Part shown: piece after piece, positions 54,675 to 63,596 of the stretch
How positions within the stretch are numbered: position 1 is the first letter of the stretch
Layout: each line of letters starts with the position of its first letter
Assembly: GCF_014207435.1 (NCBI RefSeq)
Contig: NZ_JACHGH010000007.1
Location: 62,001-126,000, forward strand
Source: Salirhabdus euzebyi
Lineage (GTDB): Bacteria > Bacillota > Bacilli > Bacillales > Alkalibacillaceae
DNA: 64,000 bases
Direction: 5' to 3'
Translations under genes and position numbers: made by a program
Notes under the pieces: model-generated
The model's input: only the letters and a program-made list of their open reading frames with translations
Databases searched by the model: none
What the model was told of the DNA's origin: nothing

Positions 54675-56090
54675 ATGGCGCCTAAAACGATAGTCGAAAA
54701 AATCTGGGAAAAGCATGTAGTTCATCAGGAAAAAGATAAACCTGATTTGCTATATATTGATTTGCATTTAGTTCATGAAGTTACATCCCCACAAGCTTTC
54801 GAGGGATTACGTATTCATAATCGGAAAGTTCGTCGGCCAGATCGAACCTTTGCGACCATGGACCATAATGTGCCGACTCGGGAAAGACATATTATTAAGG
54901 ATCAAATATCAAAGGCCCAAATGGAAAAACTTAAGCAAAATTGTGAGGAGTTCGGTATTAGGTTAGCGGATATCAATCACCCCGACCAAGGGATTGTTCA
55001 CGTTATTGGTCCAGAACTAGGCCTGACCCAGCCGGGGAAAACAATTGTTTGTGGAGATAGTCATACGTCTACGCATGGTGCCTTTGGGGCGTTAGCGTTC
55101 GGGATAGGAACGAGTGAAGTCGAGCATGTTTTGGCCACACAGACATTATGGCAAGTCCGTCCGAAAACTTTAAACGTGAAAGTAAATGGTCGATTAGGAA
55201 AAGGAGTAACAGCTAAAGACTTAATACTCGCTATTATTGCAAAAAACGGTGTGCGTTTCGGTACTGGATTTGTAATTGAGTATACGGGAGATGCTGTACG
55301 CTCCTTATCTATGGAAGAACGAATGACGGTTTGTAATATGTCAATAGAAGCAGGAGCAAGAGCAGGGCTGATTAGTCCGGATGAAACTACTTTTGAATAT
55401 TTGCGTGGGAAGCGGTATGCACCAAAAGAAGAAGCGTATGAACAGGCAGTAGAAGAGTGGAGGAGCTTAGCAACAGATGAGGGTGCCTCGTATGATGCGA
55501 CAGTAGAAATTGATGCAGAAGAAATCGAACCACAAGTGACATGGGGTACAAATCCAGGTATGTGTATTCCGGTAAGTGCATGTGTGCCAAACCCAGCTGA
55601 TGTGACTTCTGCTAGTGCAAAAGAAGAAACAGAACGTGCATTAGAATATATGGGTTTGCAGGCTGACCAGCCCATTTCTTCTGTTAAAATTGATCATGTT
55701 TTTATAGGCTCCTGTACAAATTCTAGATTAAGTGATTTACGAAAAGCTGCTGAAATAGTAAGGGGTAAGAAAGTAAATCATGCCGTTCAAGCTATCGTTG
55801 TACCAGGTTCTCATAGTGTAAAGGCAGCTGCAGAAGCAGAAGGTTTAGATGTTATCTTTAAACAGGCTGGTTTTGATTGGCGAGATGCTGGTTGTAGTAT
55901 GTGTCTAGCAATGAATGATGATGTCGTCCCACCTGGTGAAAGGTGTGCGTCTACTTCTAACCGAAACTTTGAAGGACGCCAAGGGAACGGAGCCCGAACA
56001 CACCTCGTTAGTCCAGAAATGGCAGCCGCCGCCGCAATTGAGGGTCACTTTGTTGATGTTAGAAAATATAAGACACCAGCTTTTAATTGA
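54675..56090 (+). CDS. leuC: 3-isopropylmalate dehydratase, large subunit
   Basis: 471 residues from ATG 54675 (ribosome site AAAGGAG; an in-frame TTG at 54666 overlaps it). Aconitase-fold with [4Fe-4S] cysteines in [15 protein letters not shown] and [11 protein letters not shown], plus [20 protein letters not shown]. Isomerises 2- to 3-isopropylmalate together with LeuD. Unusually, the gene is separated from leuD by a 570-base repeat element. Confidence 0.96.
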   Translation: MAPKTIVEKIWEKHVVHQEKDKPDLLYIDLHLVHEVTSPQAFEGLRIHNRKVRRPDRTFATMDHNVPTRERHIIKDQISKAQMEKLKQNCEEFGIRLADINHPDQGIVHVIGPELGLTQPGKTIVCGDSHTSTHGAFGALAFGIGTSEVEHVLATQTLWQVRPKTLNVKVNGRLGKGVTAKDLILAIIAKNGVRFGTGFVIEYTGDAVRSLSMEERMTVCNMSIEAGARAGLISPDETTFEYLRGKRYAPKEEAYEQAVEEWRSLATDEGASYDATVEIDAEEIEPQVTWGTNPGMCIPVSACVPNPADVTSASAKEETERALEYMGLQADQPISSVKIDHVFIGSCTNSRLSDLRKAAEIVRGKKVNHAVQAIVVPGSHSVKAAAEAEGLDVIFKQAGFDWRDAGCSMCLAMNDDVVPPGERCASTSNRNFEGRQGNGARTHLVSPEMAAAAAIEGHFVDVRKYKTPAFN

Positions 56091-56155
56091 TACGTTTAGG
56101 AAAAAAGGCTCTTTTCTTAGAGATGTTAATATTTCGTATCAGATTTGATAGAAAA

Positions 56156-56604
56156 TGCGAAGTAACTTAATATGTATGAATCACGGCCGCTACGGAAATA
56201 CACTACGCTTTCCACGGGCTCGCGCTGAGCCTCCTCACTCGCACAGAACGCTCGCTGTGGGGTCTCAACGTCTTCGCTGTCCCGTAGGAGTCTACGTGTA
56301 TTTCCTTCGCTAAGCATGTGCTTATCTTTAATGTACTAATGAATTGGGCAAAAGAAATTCAAAAATATAGGCTTAGTAGGAAGAATTATCTAACATCCTA
56401 CATGGTTTACCACTATTCTTGATTCAGATAATCAATCTTAGCGTAGGCAGAATACGCAGACTCCTACGGGATAGCACGTGTCTGAAGACCCCGCAGCGAT
56501 GGTATTCCACGAGGAGGCTGAGGCCGTGCCCGTGGAAAGCGAAGTATTCTGCCGAAGCGGTCGTATAATACTCATCAAAATGAAAACCTATAGTTACTTC
56601 GCAG
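56156..56604. repeat. Large inverted-repeat element, copy 2 (inside leu operon)
   Basis: Outer ends GCGAAGTAACT and AGTTACTTCGC. Left arm about 56189-56312, right arm about 56440-56560, reverse complements along most of about 120 bases, e.g. CCCGTAGGAG (56281-56290) with CTCCTACGGG (56461-56470). The central about 125 bases are AT-rich. GC-rich arms stand out from flanking DNA. Fills most of the 571-base gap between leuC and leuD, which has no gene. Confidence 0.92.
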
Positions 56605-56661
56605 TGTAAATAAAAAAAGTAAAAAATTATTTAGAGAACAGCCTATAAAGGGGGGATTTTT

Positions 56662-57243
56662 TTGGAGCCAATTAAAGTACATGAAGGGTTGGTTTACCCT
56701 TTGAACAGGGCAAATGTGGATACGGATCAAATCATACCAAAACAATTTTTAAAACGTATAGAACGTCAAGGTTTTGGGCAATTTCTATTCTATAATTGGC
56801 GTTTTGATGACCAAGGGAATAAAAGAGTGAGCTTTAATTTAAATGAAGATAAATACGAGGGAGCATCTATCCTAGTTGCAGGAGATAACTTCGGATGTGG
56901 ATCTTCTAGAGAACATGCTCCATGGGCTTTACAGGATTATGGATTTAAAGTAATTATAGCTCCTAGTTTTGCGGATATTTTTTATAGTAACTGTTTTAAA
57001 AATGGAATTCTTCCTATCACATTGAGTGGAAATAATGTGGAAAGTCTAATTCAACGTGCGGAAGATGAGAACTATCAGCTTGTGGTCGATTTAGAAAATC
57101 AAGTTGTAAAAGATTCCTTTGGATATGAAGAAGGTTTCTCTATTTCTAGTTATCAAAGGGAAATGCTCTTAAATGGATGGGATGAAATAGCTGTAACGCT
57201 TACCCATGAAGCAAAAATTGAACAATTTGAACAAAACTTATAA
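56662..57243 (+). CDS. leuD: 3-isopropylmalate dehydratase, small subunit
   Basis: 193 residues from a TTG at 56662, with GGGGGG seven to twelve bases upstream; the start MEPIKVHEGLVYPLNRANVDTD is canonical. Swivel-domain motif AGDNFGCGSSREHAPWAL and IIAPSFADIFYSNCFKNGILP. Partner of LeuC. It sits after the inverted-repeat element, so its transcription must cross that element or start in or after it. Confidence 0.95.
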   Translation: MEPIKVHEGLVYPLNRANVDTDQIIPKQFLKRIERQGFGQFLFYNWRFDDQGNKRVSFNLNEDKYEGASILVAGDNFGCGSSREHAPWALQDYGFKVIIAPSFADIFYSNCFKNGILPITLSGNNVESLIQRAEDENYQLVVDLENQVVKDSFGYEEGFSISSYQREMLLNGWDEIAVTLTHEAKIEQFEQNL

Positions 57244-57260
57244 TAGAGGAGTGTGAAGAC

Positions 57261-58253
57261 ATTGGGAATTGGTTAACAGGAAATAAAATCACGGATGCGA
57301 TGGAACAGCTTATAAACGTCGTTCATCGCACCCCCTTAATGACATCAACTACCATTAATGAAATGACGGGAAAAAAGGTCTATTTCAAAATGGAAAATCA
57401 GCAAAAAACAGGTGCCTTTAAAATTAGAGGTGCAAGTTATAAAATCTCACAATTAACGGAAAGAGAAGCTAATAAGGGGGTTATTGCCGCTTCTGCAGGA
57501 AACCATGCTCAAGGTGTTGCGTTAGCTGCTTCTACTCGGGGAATTCAGGCAAAAATATATATGCCAGCTAAAACCCCCGAAGCAAAAGTTGCCGCTACTA
57601 AAAGTTATGGGGCAAAAATTGTTTTAACAGGTGAATCATTCCAAGAGGCTTATGAGGCAGCGATGGAGGAACAGAGTCAGACGAATAGTACATTTGTTCA
57701 TCCGTTTGATGACTATGATGTCATCGCAGGCCAAGGAACCGTTGCTGTTGAAATGATCCAACAACAATCATTTATAGATACATTGATTGTACCCATAGGT
57801 GGAGGTGGCTTAATTAGTGGAGTTGCAATAGCAGCTAAGCAAATTAACCCTAAAATACGTATTATCGGGGTTCAAGCACAAGGAGCGAGTCCAACCTACA
57901 ATCGTTATCACAAGTGTGGGCCATCTTCTTTACAGCAGGTTTCCACTATTGCAGACGGCATAGCCGTGAAAAAACCAGGAATTCATACCTTCCCAATCAT
58001 TCAGGCTTATGTTGATGACATTGTAACAGTATCAGATGTCGACATAGCTTCAGCGATTATTTATATGTTAGAACGAAACAAGACGTTGATGGAAGGAGCG
58101 GGTGCAGCTGCTTTTGCAGCATTACTCGTGCATGGGCACCTCATTCGTTCCTCTCATTGCGGGGTAATCGTTAGTGGTGGAAATATGGATTTATCCAAAA
58201 TGCAGCAAATCCAAATGCTTGCAAATCAAACAAAGATATCATGTTTAGCATAG
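57261..58253 (+). CDS. ilvA: Threonine dehydratase, short form without ACT domain
   Basis: 317 residues from ATG 57300, or 330 from an in-frame ATT at 57261 that sits nine bases after GAGGAG and restores the usual N-terminal helix before HRTPL. PLP lysine in GAFKIRGASYK, SAGNHAQGVALAA, and the glycine loop PIGGGGLISG. The C-terminal ACT-like regulatory half of biosynthetic IlvA (about 420 residues) is missing, so it looks like the catabolic TdcB type, insensitive to isoleucine. Its place at the operon end still argues for supplying 2-oxobutyrate. Confidence 0.9.
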   Translation: MGNWLTGNKITDAMEQLINVVHRTPLMTSTTINEMTGKKVYFKMENQQKTGAFKIRGASYKISQLTEREANKGVIAASAGNHAQGVALAASTRGIQAKIYMPAKTPEAKVAATKSYGAKIVLTGESFQEAYEAAMEEQSQTNSTFVHPFDDYDVIAGQGTVAVEMIQQQSFIDTLIVPIGGGGLISGVAIAAKQINPKIRIIGVQAQGASPTYNRYHKCGPSSLQQVSTIADGIAVKKPGIHTFPIIQAYVDDIVTVSDVDIASAIIYMLERNKTLMEGAGAAAFAALLVHGHLIRSSHCGVIVSGGNMDLSKMQQIQMLANQTKISCLA

Positions 58254-58256
58254 GAA

Positions 58257-58300
58257 AAAGTGTTCGAGAAGTTACTTTACTTTTCGAACACTTTTTTTAA
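58257..58300 (+). terminator. Terminator of the ilv-leu operon
   Basis: AAAAAGTGTTCGA / TCGAACACTTTTTTT hairpin, about five bases after the ilvA stop. Confidence 0.92.
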
Positions 58301-58383
58301 TTCAAAGAAATTTATTGTAAGAATAATATGCTATTCTATAAAAAATAACGAGTTATTCTATGTCATATAAGGAGTTAAATACA

Positions 58384-59355
58384 ATGATTATTAAAGACAG
58401 GATATATGGAAGTTTTGAATTAGAATCGGTATTAATAGATTTAATTCAATCAAAACCAATGCAACGTTTAAAAGGCATTCACCAAGGGGGCGCAAGCTAT
58501 CTAGTAAACCCTAATTGGAATGTAACAAGGTATGAGCATTCAGTTGGCGTCATGTTACTAATTAGAAGCTTAGGGGGGAGTATAGAAGAACAAATTGCAG
58601 GTTTACTGCATGATATTTCCCATACAGCGTTTTCACATGTTGTTGATTTTGCTCTAGATAATGTGGAAGAAAACTACCATGAAGAAATCTTTCAAGAAAT
58701 ATTTTACGAATCTGAAATTCCTGCCATATTACGTGATTACGAGTTTACCAATATAGAAATGTTCACAGATGAGTCTAATTGGCCATTATTAGAACAACCC
58801 TTACCTGTTTTATGTGCTGATCGAGTTGACTATACGTTACGAGACTTGTACACATATGGATATATTACAAGAAGTGAGGTCCAAATTTTTTTAAGCGAAC
58901 TAATTGTTGTCGATAACCGAATAGCTGTGAAAAACATCAAGACAGCTGAATGGTTTGTTGATGCCTATTATAAAGAAGTAATTGATTTTTTTCTGAATCC
59001 TTACAATGTTTATGCTTATGATCAACTAACGAAAATATTAAAATATGCTTTTGAAAACAAATACATGTGCCTAAAAGATTTACAGAAACAGGACGAGGAA
59101 GTTTTATCTATATTAAAAGAAGTGAAAGATGACACCATTACATCTCTTTTATCGAAACTAAATCAACATGTACGAGTAGTGGAAGATCAAAGCGAATATG
59201 ACATCCATCTAAAAACGAAACCACGAATCATTGATCCATATGTTTTAACGGAGAAGGGTTTACAATATAGCTCTAAATTATCTTCATTTGTTCGTTTGAA
59301 AAATGAAAAAGCTAGTTATGTAAGTAACAATGGGATGAAAGTGAAAATAAACTAA
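58384..59355 (+). CDS. HD superfamily phosphohydrolase
   Basis: 323 residues from ATG 58384 (AAGGAG at about 58369-58374). Metal motifs RYEHSVGVMLLIR, LLHDISHTAFSHVVD and the later CADRVDYTLRDL, the pattern of dGTPase/SAMHD-like HD proteins such as YwfO. Probably a nucleotide phosphohydrolase; substrate not shown. Single gene, about 170 bases before prfC. Confidence 0.85.
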   Translation: MIIKDRIYGSFELESVLIDLIQSKPMQRLKGIHQGGASYLVNPNWNVTRYEHSVGVMLLIRSLGGSIEEQIAGLLHDISHTAFSHVVDFALDNVEENYHEEIFQEIFYESEIPAILRDYEFTNIEMFTDESNWPLLEQPLPVLCADRVDYTLRDLYTYGYITRSEVQIFLSELIVVDNRIAVKNIKTAEWFVDAYYKEVIDFFLNPYNVYAYDQLTKILKYAFENKYMCLKDLQKQDEEVLSILKEVKDDTITSLLSKLNQHVRVVEDQSEYDIHLKTKPRIIDPYVLTEKGLQYSSKLSSFVRLKNEKASYVSNNGMKVKIN

Positions 59356-59521
59356 ATAAACGATCAGTTTAATCACTACTGTCCGTTATGGTATGATAGG
59401 GAAAGTGATTTTTATTTAATTCAAACGAAATGAGGATTAATAGCGATGTGATAAAGAATTTCTTTAACATGTTGAAATTATATAGGGAACTACTTTACAA
59501 CAAAAGGAAGGATTTAGATCT

Positions 59522-61108
59522 ATGTCAGGATTACAAAAAGAAGTAAATAGACGTAAGACATTCGCTATTATTTCACACCCAGATGCCGGGAAAACCACAT
59601 TAACAGAGAAAATGCTCCTGTTGGGTGGTGCGATTCGTACTGCAGGTTCAGTAAAAGGAAAGAAGTCAGCAAAATTTGCCACTTCGGACTGGATGGAGTT
59701 AGAAAAACAAAGAGGTATTTCTGTCACTTCAAGTGTCATGCAATTTGAGTATCAAGGCTATAAAATTAATATTCTTGATACCCCAGGGCATGAAGATTTT
59801 AGTGAAGATACGTATCGGACACTAATGGCTGTTGATAGTGTAGTTATGATACTCGATGTTGCAAAAGGTGTAGAGGCACAAACAAAGAAACTATTTAAAG
59901 TGTGTAGAGATAGGGGAATTCCAATCTTTACATTTATTAATAAAATGGACCGATTTGGGAAAGAGCCACTCGAGTTATTTGAAGAAATCGAGGAAGTGCT
60001 AGGGATTGAGTCTAGTCCAGTAAACTATCCAATAGGAATGGGTCCGACTTTTAGAGGTGTATACGACCGTTTTAATAAGCGAATCGAATATTATGAAGAC
60101 GGAGAAAAAGCCGGTAGTCAATCTATCGAGGACTATGAAGATTTACAAAAATATTTAGAGAAAACGGCAGATCAAGCAACAATTGATCAGTTACTAGAAG
60201 ATTTAATGCTATTAGATGAAGCTGGGAACGACTTTGATATAGAATCTGTGAAAAATGGAAAACAAACACCGGTATTTTTCGGAAGTGCCGTTTCAAGCTT
60301 TGGGGTTCCAACCTTTTTGGAGCATTTTTTAGAAATGTCACCTTCTCCATCTAGTCGAGAATCAACTGCTGGTAAGGTTGAGCCCACTGATGAGTTCTTT
60401 TCAGGCTTTGTATTTAAAATACAAGCAAACATGGACCCATCACATAGGGACCGAATTGCCTTTTTACGTATATGCTCAGGAAAGTATGAGAAAGGCATGT
60501 CAACGTGGCTTGAACGAACTGGTAAGCCAATGAAGCTGGCTCAGCCACAGCAATTTTTCGCGGATAGTCGTGAAGGGGTCGATGCAGCATTTGCAGGTGA
60601 TATTGTGGGACTATATGATCCTGGAGTGTACCAAATAGGCGATACCGTTTGTGGTACTAAGGATGTTTTTAGTTTTGGTGACTTGCCTCAATTTGCTCCC
60701 GAACACTTTGCGAAAGTACGTCCGAAAAATGCCTTAAAGCATAAACAGTATTTAAAAGGGATAAAGCAATTGGCTCAAGAAGGAGCTATTCAGGTTTACC
60801 GTACTCCTCGATATGAGGAAACTATTTTAGGCGCGGTAGGTCAACTCCAATTTGATGTATTTATTTATCGGATGCAGGCAGAATACGGTGTCGATCTTGT
60901 TATGGAACACTTAAGCTATCAATTAGCTCGTTGGGTGAAAGAGGGGAAAGTCCCAGAAAAGGCGATGCGAACCAGTACTAGTATGGTCGTTAACGATTAT
61001 TTAGATAGACCAGTTATCCTATTTAAAAATGACTTTAACCTAGATTACTTTAAAAATCAAAATGAAGACATTACGCTAAGTGAAACTCCACCGAAAACGA
61101 GTAATTAA
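59522..61108 (+). CDS. prfC: Peptide chain release factor 3
   Basis: 528 residues, the usual RF3 length. GTPase that recycles RF1/RF2 after peptide release. G1 SHPDAGKTTLTEKMLL, RF3-specific GAIRTAGSVKGKKS, switch WMELEKQRGISVTSSVMQF, G3 DTPGHEDFSEDTY, G4 NKMDR, and the C-terminal FDVFIYRMQAEYGVDLVMEHLSYQ. Complete. B. subtilis has no RF3, so the gene is patchy in this family. Ribosome site AAGGAAGG; own terminator. Confidence 0.96.
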   Translation: MSGLQKEVNRRKTFAIISHPDAGKTTLTEKMLLLGGAIRTAGSVKGKKSAKFATSDWMELEKQRGISVTSSVMQFEYQGYKINILDTPGHEDFSEDTYRTLMAVDSVVMILDVAKGVEAQTKKLFKVCRDRGIPIFTFINKMDRFGKEPLELFEEIEEVLGIESSPVNYPIGMGPTFRGVYDRFNKRIEYYEDGEKAGSQSIEDYEDLQKYLEKTADQATIDQLLEDLMLLDEAGNDFDIESVKNGKQTPVFFGSAVSSFGVPTFLEHFLEMSPSPSSRESTAGKVEPTDEFFSGFVFKIQANMDPSHRDRIAFLRICSGKYEKGMSTWLERTGKPMKLAQPQQFFADSREGVDAAFAGDIVGLYDPGVYQIGDTVCGTKDVFSFGDLPQFAPEHFAKVRPKNALKHKQYLKGIKQLAQEGAIQVYRTPRYEETILGAVGQLQFDVFIYRMQAEYGVDLVMEHLSYQLARWVKEGKVPEKAMRTSTSMVVNDYLDRPVILFKNDFNLDYFKNQNEDITLSETPPKTSN

Positions 61109-61109
61109 C

Positions 61110-61152
61110 GAAAAATGACTGAGCCAATATTTTTGGCCCAGTCATTTTTTTG
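61110..61152. terminator. Bidirectional terminator after prfC
   Basis: AAAAATGACTG(A)GCC / GGCCCAGTCATTTTTTT stem, convergent with the DinB-type gene. Confidence 0.9.
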
Positions 61153-61159
61153 TTAACCC

Positions 61160-61651
61160 TTAATATAAATCAAACATGTTTACATCGTATTCAAGCTCTT
61201 TTAAGTAATTAAATAGTTGTGCACGATGATGGAAAGTATGTGTTAAAATTTCCATTAACCATTTTATTTGTACATATCCACCTTCCTGATAATAGAAAGG
61301 TTTTGTCACTTTGTTCATCAGGTCATCTTCGTTCATAGAGTGAAAATAGTCCTTTAGCGTTTGGTAATTATGTTCGAATACTTGAGCAAGTTGTTCTGTT
61401 TCCCTGATGGGAGCTACTTGTTGTTCTATTAATTTGTATTCATCTTCACTCTTTTCTTGTAGAAGGCATTTAAGGTCTGCTAAAGGAATGGATACCAAGT
61501 GATGTGTTACTTCTATTAAGGAACGCATATTTTCTTTTGGTCGGTAATTCCAATCTTTTTGCTCTATTTTTATAATTAATTTTTTGGATGTTCTTACTGC
61601 CACATAAAGTTCATCTAACAAGTGGTCTCTTACGTTAAAAAGTTCAGACAT
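61160..61651 (-). CDS. DinB-family metalloenzyme-like protein
   Basis: 163 residues, four-helix bundle. Metal-histidine positions in LIEVTHHLVSIPLAD and ILTHTFHHRAQLFNYLK, typical of DinB/YfiT proteins; thiol transferase or resistance roles are known for some members. Substrate unknown. Ribosome site GGAAGAGAAATATG-type. Single gene, divergent from the GNAT pair. Confidence 0.82.
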   Translation of the reverse strand: MSELFNVRDHLLDELYVAVRTSKKLIIKIEQKDWNYRPKENMRSLIEVTHHLVSIPLADLKCLLQEKSEDEYKLIEQQVAPIRETEQLAQVFEHNYQTLKDYFHSMNEDDLMNKVTKPFYYQEGGYVQIKWLMEILTHTFHHRAQLFNYLKELEYDVNMFDLY

Positions 61652-61750
61652 ATTTCTCTTCCTTTCAAAATGTTATATTCTATTATTATCCAATCATATC
61701 AAAAATTTCTTATTGAGTAGGGATTTTTAGATAAAAATAGGAGGTTTTCT

Positions 61751-62242
61751 GTGGAATTTTTATTTAAACCAATGAATCAATCTGATGCCGAAGAAATTGC
61801 GGAATGGGAATATGATGAACCCTACTCGTTCTATAATCCGAAAAGTGATGAGGAAGACTTGAAACTTTTATTAAATTCAAATGCTAGAAAAAATATCTAC
61901 TATTCTGTTTTTAATAAGGATAGAAAATTAATAGGATTTTACACTTTTATTTGCAAGGGAAAAGTAATGGAAATTGGATTAGGGTTAGCACCAGAAATAA
62001 CAGGAAAAGGCTATGGCAAAGACTTTGTGAAAGCAGGCTTACAGTATGCCAAAACACACTTTGTTTGTTCTAAATTTACCTTATTTGTTGCCACTTTTAA
62101 CAAACGAGCGATAAACGTTTATCAGAAGGTGGGTTTCAATCCGACAAAAACGTTTATGCAAAATACAAACGGAAGTGAATTTGAGTTTTTGGAAATGGAA
62201 ATGCCGCTTAATGGAGGAGGGAAAACTTTTGTGCATGATTAG
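61751..62242 (+). CDS. GNAT acetyltransferase (RimJ/RimL-like)
   Basis: 163 residues; GTG start six bases after GGAGG. Acetyl-CoA region VMEIGLGLAPEITGKGYGKDFVKAGLQYA and FNKRAINVYQKVGFNPTKTF, with a WEYDEPYSFYNP opening seen in Bacillus YobR/YoaA-like GNATs. Substrate unknown. Its end overlaps the next GNAT gene, so the two are translated in tandem. Confidence 0.85.
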   Translation: MEFLFKPMNQSDAEEIAEWEYDEPYSFYNPKSDEEDLKLLLNSNARKNIYYSVFNKDRKLIGFYTFICKGKVMEIGLGLAPEITGKGYGKDFVKAGLQYAKTHFVCSKFTLFVATFNKRAINVYQKVGFNPTKTFMQNTNGSEFEFLEMEMPLNGGGKTFVHD

Positions 62243-62699
62243 AAGGTTAAAAGATAATGAAAAACCACCATTACCATTACTATTACTAGCAGATCCCTCT
62301 AAAGAAAAAGTGTCTAGTTATATAAGACGAGGACATTGTTATGTTGCAGAAAAAGGTGGACAGATAATTGGGGTTTTTGTTCTTCTTTCTCAACATGAAC
62401 ACACCATCGAGTTAATGAATATTGCCATAGTAGAGACGGAACAAGGAAAAGGCTATGGAAAACTGCTTGTACAAGCTGCGATAGAAAGAGGTAAAGCTTT
62501 AGGATTCAAAAAAATGGAAGTTGGTACTGGGAACTCTAGTATCAACCAACTAGCTTTGTACCAAAAATGTGGTTTTCGTATGACAAGTATAGAACAAAAT
62601 TATTTCCTTCAACATTATGACGAAGCAATATATGAGAATGGAATTCGCTGTATGGACATGGTAAGACTATCTGTAAATCTAGTCCCAATAAAAAAATAA
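62235..62699 (+). CDS. GNAT acetyltransferase (YvbK-like)
   Basis: About 154 residues. ATG 62235 overlaps the previous gene by eight bases; TTG 62229 is better spaced from GGAGGAGGG (62213-62221) and is also possible. Acetyl-CoA motif IVETEQGKGYGKLLVQAAIERGK, then NSSINQLALYQKCGFRMTSIE and a DEAIYENGIRCMDMVRLS end, all typical of the YvbK-type aminoglycoside-like GNATs. Substrate unknown. Confidence 0.85.
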   Translation: MIRRLKDNEKPPLPLLLLADPSKEKVSSYIRRGHCYVAEKGGQIIGVFVLLSQHEHTIELMNIAIVETEQGKGYGKLLVQAAIERGKALGFKKMEVGTGNSSINQLALYQKCGFRMTSIEQNYFLQHYDEAIYENGIRCMDMVRLSVNLVPIKK

Positions 62700-62805
62700 T
62701 AACTTTCTCCATTTTTGCCGATGCAAAGAAGGTAGTCCCTACATAGTATGGTGGTAAGTAAAGAATAGAAATTTCAATACTTATTTTTGTAGGGGAGTGA
62801 TGGAA

Positions 62806-62901
62806 ATGAGAGAAGCTCTGGAACTGACCCTTACTGTCGCAGAAGTTATGATTAACGGAAAAAAAGTCGTATACGAACTAAATCGAGAAATTAGTAGATA
62901 A
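62806..62901 (+). CDS. Tiny conserved-looking ORF, 31 residues
   Basis: ATG 62806 with AGGGGAG eight bases upstream (ATG 62800 is too close), TAA at 62899-62901, and a terminator 25 bases on. Peptide MREALELTLTVAEVMINGKK to VVYELNREISR, amphipathic, no membrane helix. No family recognised. Complete signals suggest a real gene or a small regulatory peptide. Confidence 0.55.
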   Translation: MREALELTLTVAEVMINGKKVVYELNREISR

Positions 62902-62925
62902 CTACGCAGTATCATACTTTCGTTT

Positions 62926-62957
62926 AAACACTGTCCGTAATGGGCAGTGTTTTATTT
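62926..62957 (+). terminator. Terminator after the 31-residue ORF
   Basis: AAACACTGTCC / GGGCAGTGTTTTATTTTT stem. Confidence 0.85.
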
Positions 62958-62999
62958 TTAAACGGTTTACTAAAATATTTTAGCTTTATTTCCTTAAAC

Positions 63000-63456
63000 T
63001 ACGAAGTAACGAAATGTGCTTTTATCCTACCGCTACGGAAATACACTTCGCTTTCCGCGGGCTCGCGTTGAGCCTCCTCACTCGCAAAGATCGCTCGCTG
63101 TGGGGTCTCAACGTCTTCGCTGTCCCGCAGGAGTCTACGTGTATTTCCTTCGCTAAAGATGTTCTCTTTTTCTTATTTCAATTCAAGAACTAGTTAAAAG
63201 ATTTCTGCACCGAGGAGTAAATTAATTCTCATGTATGGTCTTTATGGGCAATGACTATTCTTGAATCAAAAACCACTATCAGCGTAGGCAGAATACGCAG
63301 ACTCCTGCGGGACAGCACGTGTCTGAAGACCCCGCAGCGGCGGTATTCCGCGAGGAGGCTGAGGCCGTGCCCGCGGAAAGCGAAGTATTCTGCCGGAGCG
63401 GTCTGATAACACCCTGCAGCTGCAAAGAGTAAATTTAACCAAAGTTCCGTCGCAGT
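63000..63456. repeat. Large inverted-repeat element, copy 3
   Basis: Best-preserved copy. Left arm about 63030-63153, right arm about 63280-63402; CCCGCAGGAG (63124-63133) pairs with CTCCTGCGGG (63302-63311) and CTTTCCGCGGG (63051-63061) with CCCGCGGAAAG (63370-63380). Arms GC-rich, central spacer AT-rich. No gene lies in 62958-63596. Confidence 0.92.
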
Positions 63457-63596
63457 TTCCATCAACTGCGATATAAAATTAAAACAATCTTTATGAAAAG
63501 AGCTATTTTAAAATCAAAAGGTATTGTTGCGATCAAAAAGAATACATATATAGTAAAGGTTGTCCTACAAAGAGAGGTATAGACAGGAGGGGAATA

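Noticed and set aside
55061..55675. 204-residue minus-strand ORF within leuC
   Set aside because: Shadow of leuC; Ser/Pro/Ala-rich low-complexity reading without start signals.
56126..56317. Minus-strand 63-residue ORF in the leuC-leuD gap
   Set aside because: It lies in the inverted-repeat arm, is Arg/Glu-rich by composition, has no ribosome site, and the frame is not kept in the other copies.
63229..63465. Minus-strand 78-residue ORF near the end, and a similar one at 46545-46733
   Set aside because: Both are readings through the GC-rich right arm of the repeat element without ribosome sites.
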